DNA from: Candidatus Poribacteria bacterium WGA-3G
GTDB taxonomy: Bacteria; Poribacteria; WGA-4E; WGA-3G
Direction: 5' to 3'
NCBI GenBank assembly: GCA_000406005.1
Contig: ASZN01000123.1
Span: forward strand, 1 to 9,221
DNA: 9,221 nt
Below, in pieces: positions 1 through 5,448 of the stretch. The position numbers and the translations under genes were made by a program. Each line of letters opens with the position of its first letter. Within the stretch, counting starts at the first letter, position 1. Below the pieces are notes generated by a model that searched no databases, had not been told where the DNA came from, and worked only from the letters and a program-made list of their open reading frames with translations.

Positions 1-18
1 AACTACACTCACGATAGC

Positions 19-88
19 ACACAGGAAACCAACAGCCTATGCTACAGAATACCAACACACTAAACCAACAGCATATCCTATAGGATAC
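19..88. repeat. Imperfect 36-bp tandem repeat at the left edge
   Basis: Bases 19-52 and 55-88 align at a 36-base offset with 28 of 34 positions identical; the shared core AAACCAACAGC is at 26-36 and 62-72. The second copy contains a perfect 14-bp palindrome, TATCCTATAGGATA (74-87), which the first copy has only in degraded form. Bases 1-18 resemble the end of a further unit, so the array probably continues left of the window. It lies downstream of the minus-strand R-M gene. I see no coding potential and no U-tract terminator here, and the function is unknown. Confidence 0.55.
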
Positions 89-119
89 AGAACTTTTATC
101 AACACAGGCTGAGGTGTGA

Positions 120-3100
120 TTATTTTAAGTCGGGTAACTTGTTAACAATATCCACGGTCTCCAAACTCACTGTAATCACTTTGCCAATCAACTTGACAAT
201 ATACTGCGGATCGTCTGTGCGGTTCGGGTCGTTGACGATGCCGCTGCGTTTGTCTGTTTTGATGCGGTATTGGTCGATTACCCACTCTAACGCGGAACGG
301 GTGCCGAGTCGGTAGTCAAAGGCTTTTGAGGGGATGCCGTCGAGTGTTAGGAAATTGTTGTAGACGATCTGCGTTTTGTCTCTGGAGAGTTTCATTTTTT
401 CGACACGCCAATCGAGCGGCACATCCGGGGTCTGGACGAACTTGAGTTTATCGTATTCGGGTTGCGATTCGTAGGTGACGTGGAGATATGCTAAGCGTGT
501 GCCTGCGTCTGTGAACCCCCAAAAGTCTTTGGCGAAAGGGATATGCGGTAGATCGCGTTTGAGGTTCGCTTGGTATTTTTCGCGATACTCAGGATGATGC
601 AGGAGTCCGTAGGTGTAGTGGAAGATGTCCCATTTGGTGAGGGTGTCGTCGTTGTAATGGGTACGGAATTCTGTCAATGCCCAATCGGTGATGTTCTCTT
701 GTCGGTTTGTGCTGTCCTCGTCGTAGATGTAGAACGGGAAGCATTGAGAGCCTCCTTGAGGCAATCGATCAGCAAGTTGATTGACCATTAGTCCAAACAT
801 TGGCCAGTCTCTTCCGACCTTAAGCCATATCACCCGATTTTCCATTTCGCTTTCTGGTGTGGGAAAGATGAACGGGAAGAGGGAAACTTCATCGTTCATA
901 ATGGAATCAAAAAATAGATTAGATTTTGTGAAGGGACGATAAAGTGAATCTCTTACCTTGTGTTCAGTATATTCCGAAATTTTGTTTTGTTTCAATTCAC
1001 GTTTTAAGTTCCGACTCCATTTGATTTCCTTATCATCAGGTATCACAAAATCGTCAAGGTTAGCATTTCGATCTGTCCTTTGTCCCCATCGAGCAACTTC
1101 AGCATTATAAGTTTGGATCATTTTATTTATGTTTTCAGTGAGTACATTTCGATTGAAATTGTAAATCCATGCATCACGACCAGTGAGGATACCGGTACTG
1201 TAAGTTTGAAAAATTACATTCTTTGCTGTATCCTTTGATGTTTTCGCTTCTTTTGTACCCATTGGAATAAAGGTCTCAAACTCGGTGTGGAGTCCTTCGG
1301 TGAGCCACGTGTGCCGTGTGTCGGGTTGAATCGGTTGCCACAGGACATTGCTTGTATGCTGACGTTCAGTTAGAAAGTCGAATTTCTGTTGTTTGTCCCA
1401 CAAGTCATCGGCGCGATAGTAGAAGATACGCGGCGATTCCGAGGGGTTCTCCTTTTTCTTCACAAACAGGTTGATGCTCACACCGACGCGAATCCCGAAC
1501 ACGTTGGCATCGGATACCTTCAATCCCTTCCGGGCATTCCCACCTAAATCGAGGATGTAGATTGCGTCGCAGTCTGCAGCAAGGTGTTTCCGCATTCCGT
1601 CAAATGCCACGCCACTAAGAAAACTGTTGTTTGTAACGAAAGCGACAACGCCTTCGTCATCAATCCTGTCCAATCCCCATCGAATTGCTTTTATGTATGG
1701 ATCGTAGAGCGCAGTTCTGAGCGTCGCTTTGGAGTCTTTTACATAAGTGTCCGCAATCCGCTGGTCCATCGTCTTATATTTCCGGTTTTTGTTGTTGTCG
1801 TTTTCGTTGACCTGTCCCATATTGTAAGGCGGGTTGCCGATGACGACGAACATATCGGTCTCTTTCTGCTTTTCGACGCGTGCCGTGTTCGCAGGTGTGA
1901 GGAGTTGCATCTGTTGGTCCTCTATCATCTCAAACGTATCCACGAGGCAGATACCTTCGTAGGGGAGATACCGGTGCGTTGCGGTGTAGAACTCTTGCTC
2001 GATGTTCATACTGGCGATATAGTAAGGTAGGAGCATCACCTCGTTGCACTGGAGTTCCGGCGGGTCGGTGGTATATTTCTGTTCCAGTGAAATCGGGTCG
2101 AGTGCTTGCATGATACAGACGATGAAGTTGCCGGTGCCGACGAACGGGTCGATGATATGCACGCCGGTATCGGCCATTGAGCGGTTGAACTCGGTCTGCA
2201 AGATGTGTTCGACGCTTTTGACCATGAAATCGACGATCGGTTGGGGTGTGTAGACGATGCCGTGTGTATCTGCGACCTTGACGGAGAAGCCTTGAAAGAA
2301 CTGCTCATAGACGGTGTTGAGGAACGCCTGTTTTTGTGAGAAGTCGGTGATCGTGCTGGCAGTGTCTTCAATCGCAGCGTAGAACGGCTCCAAGGGACGC
2401 AGAAATTCGGAACGATTCAGCGTCCGTTCTGTGAGTACATCAATGACAGTCTCAATTTCGCGTGCGATAATATTTCGGCGGGTGAAGTCGGGATTATCAA
2501 AGACGGTGCGGAAGATGCGCTCTGTCAACAGATGCTGAATGAGCATCTCCTCAACGGCAGCGATAGAGAGATTCGGATTAATGGAGGTCTGGCACTGCCG
2601 ATGAAAACTGGCAAACGCTTCCTGAAAGTGTGGGTTGTTTCGGCGTTCTGTTTCGATGAGTGTCGCCAATTGCTCACCGAGTTCCGGCACCATCTCTCTG
2701 AATTCAGCGACTGCGGTATACCACGCGGCGATATTCTCCTCCCGATAGGCGAAGAAGGTCTGCAAGACGTGGACGAGGTTCCTCGGTTCTGTGATGTCGA
2801 GGTCAAGCTGCAGTTGTCCGTGTTGGTAGAGAAGTGCCTGGGTAGGGGATTGAAGGACAATGTTTTTTGAGGGGTAACCTGCGGCGAATTTTTTATCCGC
2901 CTCAACGTGTAGGTTATCCTGCGTATCTTTTGCTTCCCAATAGCCGTGCGGTAAACCGAACGCATCAACGACTTCACCATCGGGTATGATTCGCCTTTTC
3001 TCCGGTGTGTAGTGTGTCTTTTCACAGAGGAGTGTGAGGTTGGAGCGGTGGCAGTAATGCTGTAGCAGGTTTTGGAATGCGGTGCGGACGGTGCCTCCGT

Positions 3101-3188
3101 TTTCCTCGCCGAGTTGTGCGTATCTTTCGAGTTCGGTATAGTAGTTTTTGATGGGTTTGTGGTTCGTTTTGATGTTGATATCTGGCAT
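120..3188 (-). CDS. Type ISP-class restriction-modification protein (N6-adenine methylase with nuclease-like N-terminus), helicase-less
   Basis: Single-chain R-M enzyme of 1022 aa, predicted to methylate adenine at N6 and possibly cut unmodified DNA. Seen: 'IPDGEVVDAF...YWEAKD' (residues 68-88) fits a PD-(D/E)XK nuclease with D70, E85 and K87. Residues about 130-300 are helical, like an ISP coupler. Methylase motif X-like 'YTPQPIVDF' is at 313-321, motif I 'DPFVGTGNF' at 347-355 (SAM binding) and motif IV 'NPPYN' at 452-456 (catalytic), followed by 'FVTNNSFL' at 517-524. The C-terminus carries type ISP signatures 'YRPF' (750-753) and 'KWDIFHYTYGLLHHPEYR' (852-869). Known type ISP enzymes such as LlaGI and LlaBIII are about 1500-1600 aa with a RecA-like helicase between nuclease and methylase; none is present here, so it cannot translocate like them. 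It could be a type IIG-like enzyme or methylase only. The ATG at 3188 has no clear Shine-Dalgarno sequence. A low-GC block covers residues about 643-763. The methylase call is very secure; nuclease activity is inference. Confidence 0.93.
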   Translation of the reverse strand: MPDINIKTNHKPIKNYYTELERYAQLGEENGGTVRTAFQNLLQHYCHRSNLTLLCEKTHYTPEKRRIIPDGEVVDAFGLPHGYWEAKDTQDNLHVEADKKFAAGYPSKNIVLQSPTQALLYQHGQLQLDLDITEPRNLVHVLQTFFAYREENIAAWYTAVAEFREMVPELGEQLATLIETERRNNPHFQEAFASFHRQCQTSINPNLSIAAVEEMLIQHLLTERIFRTVFDNPDFTRRNIIAREIETVIDVLTERTLNRSEFLRPLEPFYAAIEDTASTITDFSQKQAFLNTVYEQFFQGFSVKVADTHGIVYTPQPIVDFMVKSVEHILQTEFNRSMADTGVHIIDPFVGTGNFIVCIMQALDPISLEQKYTTDPPELQCNEVMLLPYYIASMNIEQEFYTATHRYLPYEGICLVDTFEMIEDQQMQLLTPANTARVEKQKETDMFVVIGNPPYNMGQVNENDNNKNRKYKTMDQRIADTYVKDSKATLRTALYDPYIKAIRWGLDRIDDEGVVAFVTNNSFLSGVAFDGMRKHLAADCDAIYILDLGGNARKGLKVSDANVFGIRVGVSINLFVKKKENPSESPRIFYYRADDLWDKQQKFDFLTERQHTSNVLWQPIQPDTRHTWLTEGLHTEFETFIPMGTKEAKTSKDTAKNVIFQTYSTGILTGRDAWIYNFNRNVLTENINKMIQTYNAEVARWGQRTDRNANLDDFVIPDDKEIKWSRNLKRELKQNKISEYTEHKVRDSLYRPFTKSNLFFDSIMNDEVSLFPFIFPTPESEMENRVIWLKVGRDWPMFGLMVNQLADRLPQGGSQCFPFYIYDEDSTNRQENITDWALTEFRTHYNDDTLTKWDIFHYTYGLLHHPEYREKYQANLKRDLPHIPFAKDFWGFTDAGTRLAYLHVTYESQPEYDKLKFVQTPDVPLDWRVEKMKLSRDKTQIVYNNFLTLDGIPSKAFDYRLGTRSALEWVIDQYRIKTDKRSGIVNDPNRTDDPQYIVKLIGKVITVSLETVDIVNKLPDLK

Positions 3189-3203
3189 GATGAGTTATCA
3201 GCT

Positions 3204-3258
3204 TTCAGTACGGTTTTCTGCGAAAACCTTTCAGTTTTCAGTTGTCGGTATTCAGTAC
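3204..3258. repeat. Direct repeat TTCAGTAC flanking a perfect hairpin
   Basis: TTCAGTAC occurs at 3204-3211 and 3251-3258. Between the copies lies a perfect 7-bp inverted repeat, GGTTTTC (3212-3218) and GAAAACC (3222-3228), with loop TGC, then several TCAGT-like short repeats. The unit lies 16-70 bases upstream of the R-M start codon, so it would fall in that gene's leader. It could be an operator, an attenuator or a small dispersed intergenic repeat; one copy cannot decide. Confidence 0.45.
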
Positions 3259-3269
3259 AAGCTAAAGGT

Positions 3270-3299
3270 ATTGTAGGTTGGGTTGGGCGGAACTTTGAA
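3270..3299 (-). promoter_or_regulatory. Possible weak promoter of the R-M gene
   Basis: On the minus strand, TACAAT (3275-3270) resembles a -10 box and TTCAAA (3299-3294) is a 4/6 match to a -35 box with an 18-nt spacer. Transcription would start near 3263, giving a leader of about 75 nt that includes the TTCAGTAC/hairpin unit. The match is modest and the region is AT-rich, so this is only a suggestion. Confidence 0.25.
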
Positions 3300-3378
3300 T
3301 TTCAGAGTCGGTTCGTATGATAACATATTTAATCTAAAGTATCAAGTTTTTTATCAATGTCTGCCATGCGAAGAAGCG

Positions 3379-3407
3379 TTGACAATTAAACGTTCATGCC
3401 CTATAAT
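3379..3407 (+). promoter_or_regulatory. Perfect consensus sigma-70 promoter
   Basis: TTGACA at 3379-3384 and TATAAT at 3402-3407 match both consensus hexamers exactly, with the optimal 17-nt spacer (3385-3401). Transcription should start around 3413-3416, about 50 nt before the ATG of the 110-aa unknown gene at 3465. I see no other gene it could serve. Such a perfect promoter is rare in chromosomes and predicts strong, largely unregulated transcription unless a repressor covers it. Confidence 0.8.
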
Positions 3408-3464
3408 ACCACTAAATCAAGATTGAGGTAAAAAGGGCTGCCCCATTCGTCTGACCTGAAACCG

Positions 3465-3797
3465 ATGAACGCATCCGAAAAACAAGAATACCGCAAGAGA
3501 TGTCGGCATCCCGAAATCCAAGCACTTCGTCCCGAAACAGAAGGTCCCGAAGACGTATGGATGCCGACACTCGAACAACTCCAGCAACTTTTAACAGAGA
3601 AACTCCCGTACCCAGATCGGTCGGTTTTGCAACGCACCGCGGACGGTTGGGAGTACGAGACCTATTTTCGTGAATGGGCTGCCGATTACGGCACCTATAT
3701 TGATACGCATCGACAGTTCTCTGGCACCGATGCCGAGATTGTGCTTTTGCAGGCACTGATGGCAGTCCTCGGTATTAGTGAACGGTGGATGGTGTAG
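3465..3797 (+). CDS. Small unknown protein (110 aa)
   Basis: Unrecognised protein. It is soluble-looking, with no signal peptide or membrane segment. The N-terminal 30 residues are highly charged and precede 'EDVWMPTLEQLQQLL' (about residues 29-43); the middle is aromatic-rich ('WEYETYFREWAADYG', about 62-76); the end is hydrophobic and helical ('EIVLLQALMAVLG', about 91-103). The segment order loosely recalls small phage hypothetical proteins, but I cannot name a family. The case for a real gene rests on the perfect promoter just upstream, the uninterrupted frame and protein-like composition. The ATG at 3465 has no good Shine-Dalgarno sequence; an AGGT at 3425-3428 is too far upstream and followed by an in-frame stop. 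A hairpin follows the stop at once. The gene sits between the R-M gene and the IS200/IS605-like element, so a mobile origin is plausible. Confidence 0.6.
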   Translation: MNASEKQEYRKRCRHPEIQALRPETEGPEDVWMPTLEQLQQLLTEKLPYPDRSVLQRTADGWEYETYFREWAADYGTYIDTHRQFSGTDAEIVLLQALMAVLGISERWMV

Positions 3798-3804
3798 AGT
3801 CGTA

Positions 3805-3822
3805 GGCACACTCCGCTGTGCC
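3805..3822 (+). terminator. Hairpin just after the 110-aa gene, possible terminator
   Basis: GGCACA (3805-3810) and TGTGCC (3817-3822) form a perfect 6-bp stem with a 6-nt loop, starting 8 bases after the stop codon of the upstream gene. No run of T follows, so it is not a classical intrinsic terminator. It could instead stabilise the transcript's 3' end, or be a small dispersed palindrome. Confidence 0.35.
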
Positions 3823-3842
3823 ATAGACAAAGAGGAACCCTG

Positions 3843-4004
3843 TCAAGGCACCCACTGCCTAAAGGCAGGGGCTTGTGCTTCGTAGCAGTTAGCGTTTCCG
3901 AAGAAACGTCTTACGTTTGCTCCACAGAGGGACCCAAGCAGCCCTCTCAACCGAAGTTGACTATTTGTTTTTGAGAGTGCGTTGTTTGAGACCGGAGTGT
4001 TAAG
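3843..4004 (-). pseudogene. Possible remnant of the 3' end of tnpB
   Basis: A minus-strand frame is open for 53 codons (4004-3846) and ends in TGA at 3845-3843, inside the right-end hairpin. Its last residues, 'CYEAQAPAFRQWVP', resemble the variable tails of TnpB proteins ('..EAP.FR..'), whose reading frames often run into the element's right end. There is no start codon in context, no zinc-finger CxxC pair and no RuvC motif, so no function is expected. The openness may also be chance, since the stretch is dominated by RNA-like hairpins. Confidence 0.3.
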
Positions 4005-4124
4005 TCACGCGTCTATTACACTCAAGAGTGTGTCCGGGTTGTTTAGCCTCAAAGTGTCGTAGTTTTACGTGAATCCACTCGGCAATAGCGTCCGGCACGC
4101 ATAATTCACAACCTCACGTCCTAC
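3845..4124 (-). ncRNA. Candidate omega-RNA-like structured RNA of the IS200/IS605-like element
   Basis: Read on the minus strand from the promoter at 4159-4131, the predicted transcript starts near 4124 and runs about 280 nt to the right-end hairpin. Visible perfect stems are ACACT/AGTGT (4018-4022 with 4027-4031), CTCTCAA/TTGAGAG (3944-3950 with 3971-3977), CAAC/GTTG (3948-3951 with 3956-3959), AGAGGG/CCCTCT (3926-3931 with 3942-3947), CGTTTC/GAAACG (3893-3898 with 3903-3908) and the terminal hairpin 3845-3880. Several overlap and are alternatives. Known: TnpB guide RNAs come from the element's right end and take their guide from the flanking DNA just beyond it. Inference: this is such an RNA kept without its nuclease, with a guide read from about 3842 downward. 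I did not match it to a known RNA family. Confidence 0.35.
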
Positions 4125-4130
4125 ATGGAT

Positions 4131-4159
4131 ATATTAACATTCTTGATATTTTTTGTCAA
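4131..4159 (-). promoter_or_regulatory. Strong promoter inside the IS200/IS605-like element
   Basis: On the minus strand, TTGACA (4159-4154) is followed after exactly 17 nt by TAATAT (4136-4131), a 6/6 and about 4/6 match to the sigma-70 boxes. It points away from the ASRT gene, into the structured region of the element. An ATG at 4126-4124 is followed immediately by TAG, so the promoter drives no protein; the likely product is RNA. In a full-length element it would lie where a tnpB promoter belongs. Confidence 0.55.
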
Positions 4160-4231
4160 GAGAAAAAAAGGAGCAAAGGAGCGGGCATTCCTCCCCGAGC
4201 TAAAGCAGCGGGGTCTCCTGCCCGAAGATTG

Positions 4232-4942
4232 ATGACATTTGAAACCTTAATGAAAACAATTAATAATTATGGAGAGGCAGGTCTTGTACATCTGGACACT
4301 CTGACAGCGTTACTGAACAATACATTTGGTGATTGGCTTATTTCGCAAGGTGTCAGCCGTGTTGACCTGCTGTCGCCCAAATATTTGTGGTTCACCGTGC
4401 GAGGCGAATTAAAACAAGCGCACGCAGTACCGGGAATTAAATTATATGATCGGTTTTTCGTCGTTGACAGAGATGAGGTACACAAAAATCCCGAGGCGAT
4501 AGCGGATGCACTCAAATCTTACACTTCAGAGGGTGACGGTGCGTACGTCTGGGTTATCCCGGACGGCTACATGGCGGCACTAACGCCAGCAGAGAAGGAA
4601 TGGGAACAACACGGCGGCGGCTATTTTTCGCACGAATCTATCTGTATCTCCAACACTGCCGATATCGATACCCGTTGCCGCCTTGAAGTGCTATATGAGG
4701 ATACGACGCTGGAGAACGTCTCCTGTGAATTTGACGTGCTTGCGCATCGTTCGGTACATTACCGGCTCGATAAACTCACGGACGAAAACGGCGAACCGTT
4801 GATCGCCAAAGATGCGCCTGTGAGTTACAAGATTACGAGCCGCGATGCACGGGTCGTCGTTCAAGGGTCGCGTATCCTGACGAGTGGTGAGAACAGTATA
4901 TTTGCCAGTTTCGGAACCGTCATGGCGTGGTGCCCATTGTAG
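4232..4942 (+). CDS. Sensory rhodopsin transducer (ASRT)-domain protein with an unknown N-terminal domain
   Basis: The C-terminal 130 residues match the Anabaena sensory rhodopsin transducer family, small beta-rich soluble domains that form tetramers, couple to a rhodopsin in Anabaena, and have been proposed more widely to bind small molecules such as sugars. Seen (counting the TTG at 4229 as residue 1): 'WVIPDGY' at 108-114, 'SHESICISN' at 134-142, 'HRSVHYRLDKL' at 173-183, 'RVVVQGSRI' at 208-216 and a 'SIFASFGTVMAW' end at 223-234, all in family order. ASRT proteins are usually about 125 aa; here about 100 further residues precede the domain, with no signal or membrane segment, and I do not recognise them. 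No rhodopsin gene is in the window, so a light-sensing role is unsupported. I chose ATG 4232 over TTG 4229; neither has a Shine-Dalgarno sequence. The frame is open back to 4073 with no other start codon, and the IS200/IS605-like element ends 8 bases upstream, so the native promoter or first residues may have been displaced. Confidence 0.82.
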   Translation: MTFETLMKTINNYGEAGLVHLDTLTALLNNTFGDWLISQGVSRVDLLSPKYLWFTVRGELKQAHAVPGIKLYDRFFVVDRDEVHKNPEAIADALKSYTSEGDGAYVWVIPDGYMAALTPAEKEWEQHGGGYFSHESICISNTADIDTRCRLEVLYEDTTLENVSCEFDVLAHRSVHYRLDKLTDENGEPLIAKDAPVSYKITSRDARVVVQGSRILTSGENSIFASFGTVMAWCPL

Positions 4943-4981
4943 TATTTGATATCTGTCGCTATTTGTGTTAAACTTAATATA

Positions 4982-5062
4982 CTTCATCTGGAAGCCGAAG
5001 ATATCCTGGCATGTCTCCAGTTCGCCGCACATCAGATGGACGCGCCCGTAACTACGACATGA
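4982..5062 (+). pseudogene. Decayed C-terminal tail of a DUF433 antitoxin
   Basis: The frame read from 4982 to the TGA at 5060-5062 gives 'LHLEAEDILACLQFAAHQMD' and a short tail. This is the characteristic end of DUF433-family antitoxins ('PxLxxEDIxAALxYAAH'). The frame is open back to 4943, but those residues do not look like DUF433, and the family's core (G-x-R-I-x-V and the following helices) is missing. It is therefore a truncated fragment, about 26 codons long. It belongs to a different DUF433 subtype from the two intact antitoxins downstream, which suggests repeated insertion or deletion of TA genes here. Confidence 0.6.
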
Positions 5063-5079
5063 AGTTAAGGAGATAGACG

Positions 5080-5448
5080 ATGGATGTGCAAGACTATTTT
5101 GAGTTTATTGATGAAACCAGTATCCGCATCAAGGGGCACCGTATTTATATTGACGAGGTGTTAGAAGAACGCTTACGAGGCAAAGAACCCGAAGAAATCT
5201 TGTGCTGTTTCCCAAGACTGCCCTTAGAGAAAATCTACGCTACGCTCCTCTACTATGAGGCGAACAAAGCCGAGGTGGAGGCTTACTTAGCACGGGTGAG
5301 GGAAGAAAAAAGAAAATCAGAAAAGGAATGGCAGCGGACCCAGGGGCCGACGCTTCTATTCGTTGAAGAGCGAGAACGCCTCCGAAAAGAGCAGGCAGAA
5401 CAGATTGCTTCGGGAAAGTTCAACCCGCTTTGGGATGAACCTGCATGA
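5080..5448 (+). CDS. DUF433-family antitoxin, copy 1
   Basis: Antitoxin of a DUF433/DUF5615 (VapBC-like) pair, expected to neutralise the PIN-like toxin encoded next and to repress the operon. Seen: 122 aa; 'IRIKGHRIYIDEVLEERLRG' (residues 15-34) is the small beta/helical DUF433 start; 'EEILCCFPRLPLEKIYATLLYY' spans 38-59. Residues 70-115 are charged and probably helical, the usual place for toxin binding. The ATG is set by AAGGAG (5067-5072), 7 nt upstream. The stop overlaps the toxin start in ATGA (5445-5448), implying translational coupling. It shares 40 of its first 70 residues with copy 2 at 5805, so the two are recent paralogues. The family call is secure; the target and any autoregulation are inferred. 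Confidence 0.87.
   Translation: MDVQDYFEFIDETSIRIKGHRIYIDEVLEERLRGKEPEEILCCFPRLPLEKIYATLLYYEANKAEVEAYLARVREEKRKSEKEWQRTQGPTLLFVEERERLRKEQAEQIASGKFNPLWDEPA

Larger units (their letters stand above)
3843..4224 (-). mobile_element. IS200/IS605-like non-autonomous element (tnpB-type, transposase-less)
   Basis: Both ends carry imperfect hairpins typical of IS200/IS605 (IS1341-like, tnpB-bearing) elements. One spans 3845-3880: stem CTGCC/GGCAG with loop TAAA, plus bulged CCC/GGG and outer GCAC/GTGC pairs. The other spans 4182-4224: CGGGCA/TGCCCG outside, CCCCG/CGGGG inside, around a GCTAAAGC core. On the minus strand the 4224 end looks like the left end and the 3845 end like the right end, which finishes with 'CTTGAC'. 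Only about 380 bp lie between them, too little for tnpA (about 400 bp of coding alone) or tnpB (about 1.2 kb), so mobility would need a transposase supplied in trans. There is no terminal inverted repeat or target duplication, as expected for this HUH family. It fills the 431-bp gap between the 110-aa gene and the ASRT gene. Exact termini are uncertain by several bases. Confidence 0.6.

Noticed and set aside
1..88. CRISPR array
   Set aside because: The 36-bp period is suggestive, but similarity spreads across the whole unit with no alternation of identical repeat and unique spacer, and no cas gene is present.
2525..3025. Second minus-strand open frame inside the R-M gene, and several plus-strand frames opposite it
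   Set aside because: All overlap a protein with clear methylase and ISP motifs, have low-complexity or arginine/serine-rich composition and no recognisable domain, so they are frame shadows.
4105..4135. Plus-strand promoter for the ASRT gene (TTCACA ... TATATT)
   Set aside because: The spacing is 19 nt, the region is AT-rich and overlaps the stronger minus-strand promoter, so the match is not convincing.
3798..4231. IscB/HEARO-type element instead of a TnpB-type one
   Set aside because: No iscB-like coding follows, and the end hairpins and right-end open tail look more like tnpB elements. I could not match the hairpins to HEARO from memory.
4946..4980. Promoter for the TA operon (TTGATA ... 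TAATAT)
   Set aside because: The boxes are 23 nt apart, too far for a sigma-70 promoter, and no better -35 box lies at 16-18 nt.
4691..5032. Minus-strand open frame of 113 codons across the ASRT end and DUF433 fragment
   Set aside because: It is antisense to two sequences with clear homology on the plus strand and has no domain or ribosome-binding site.
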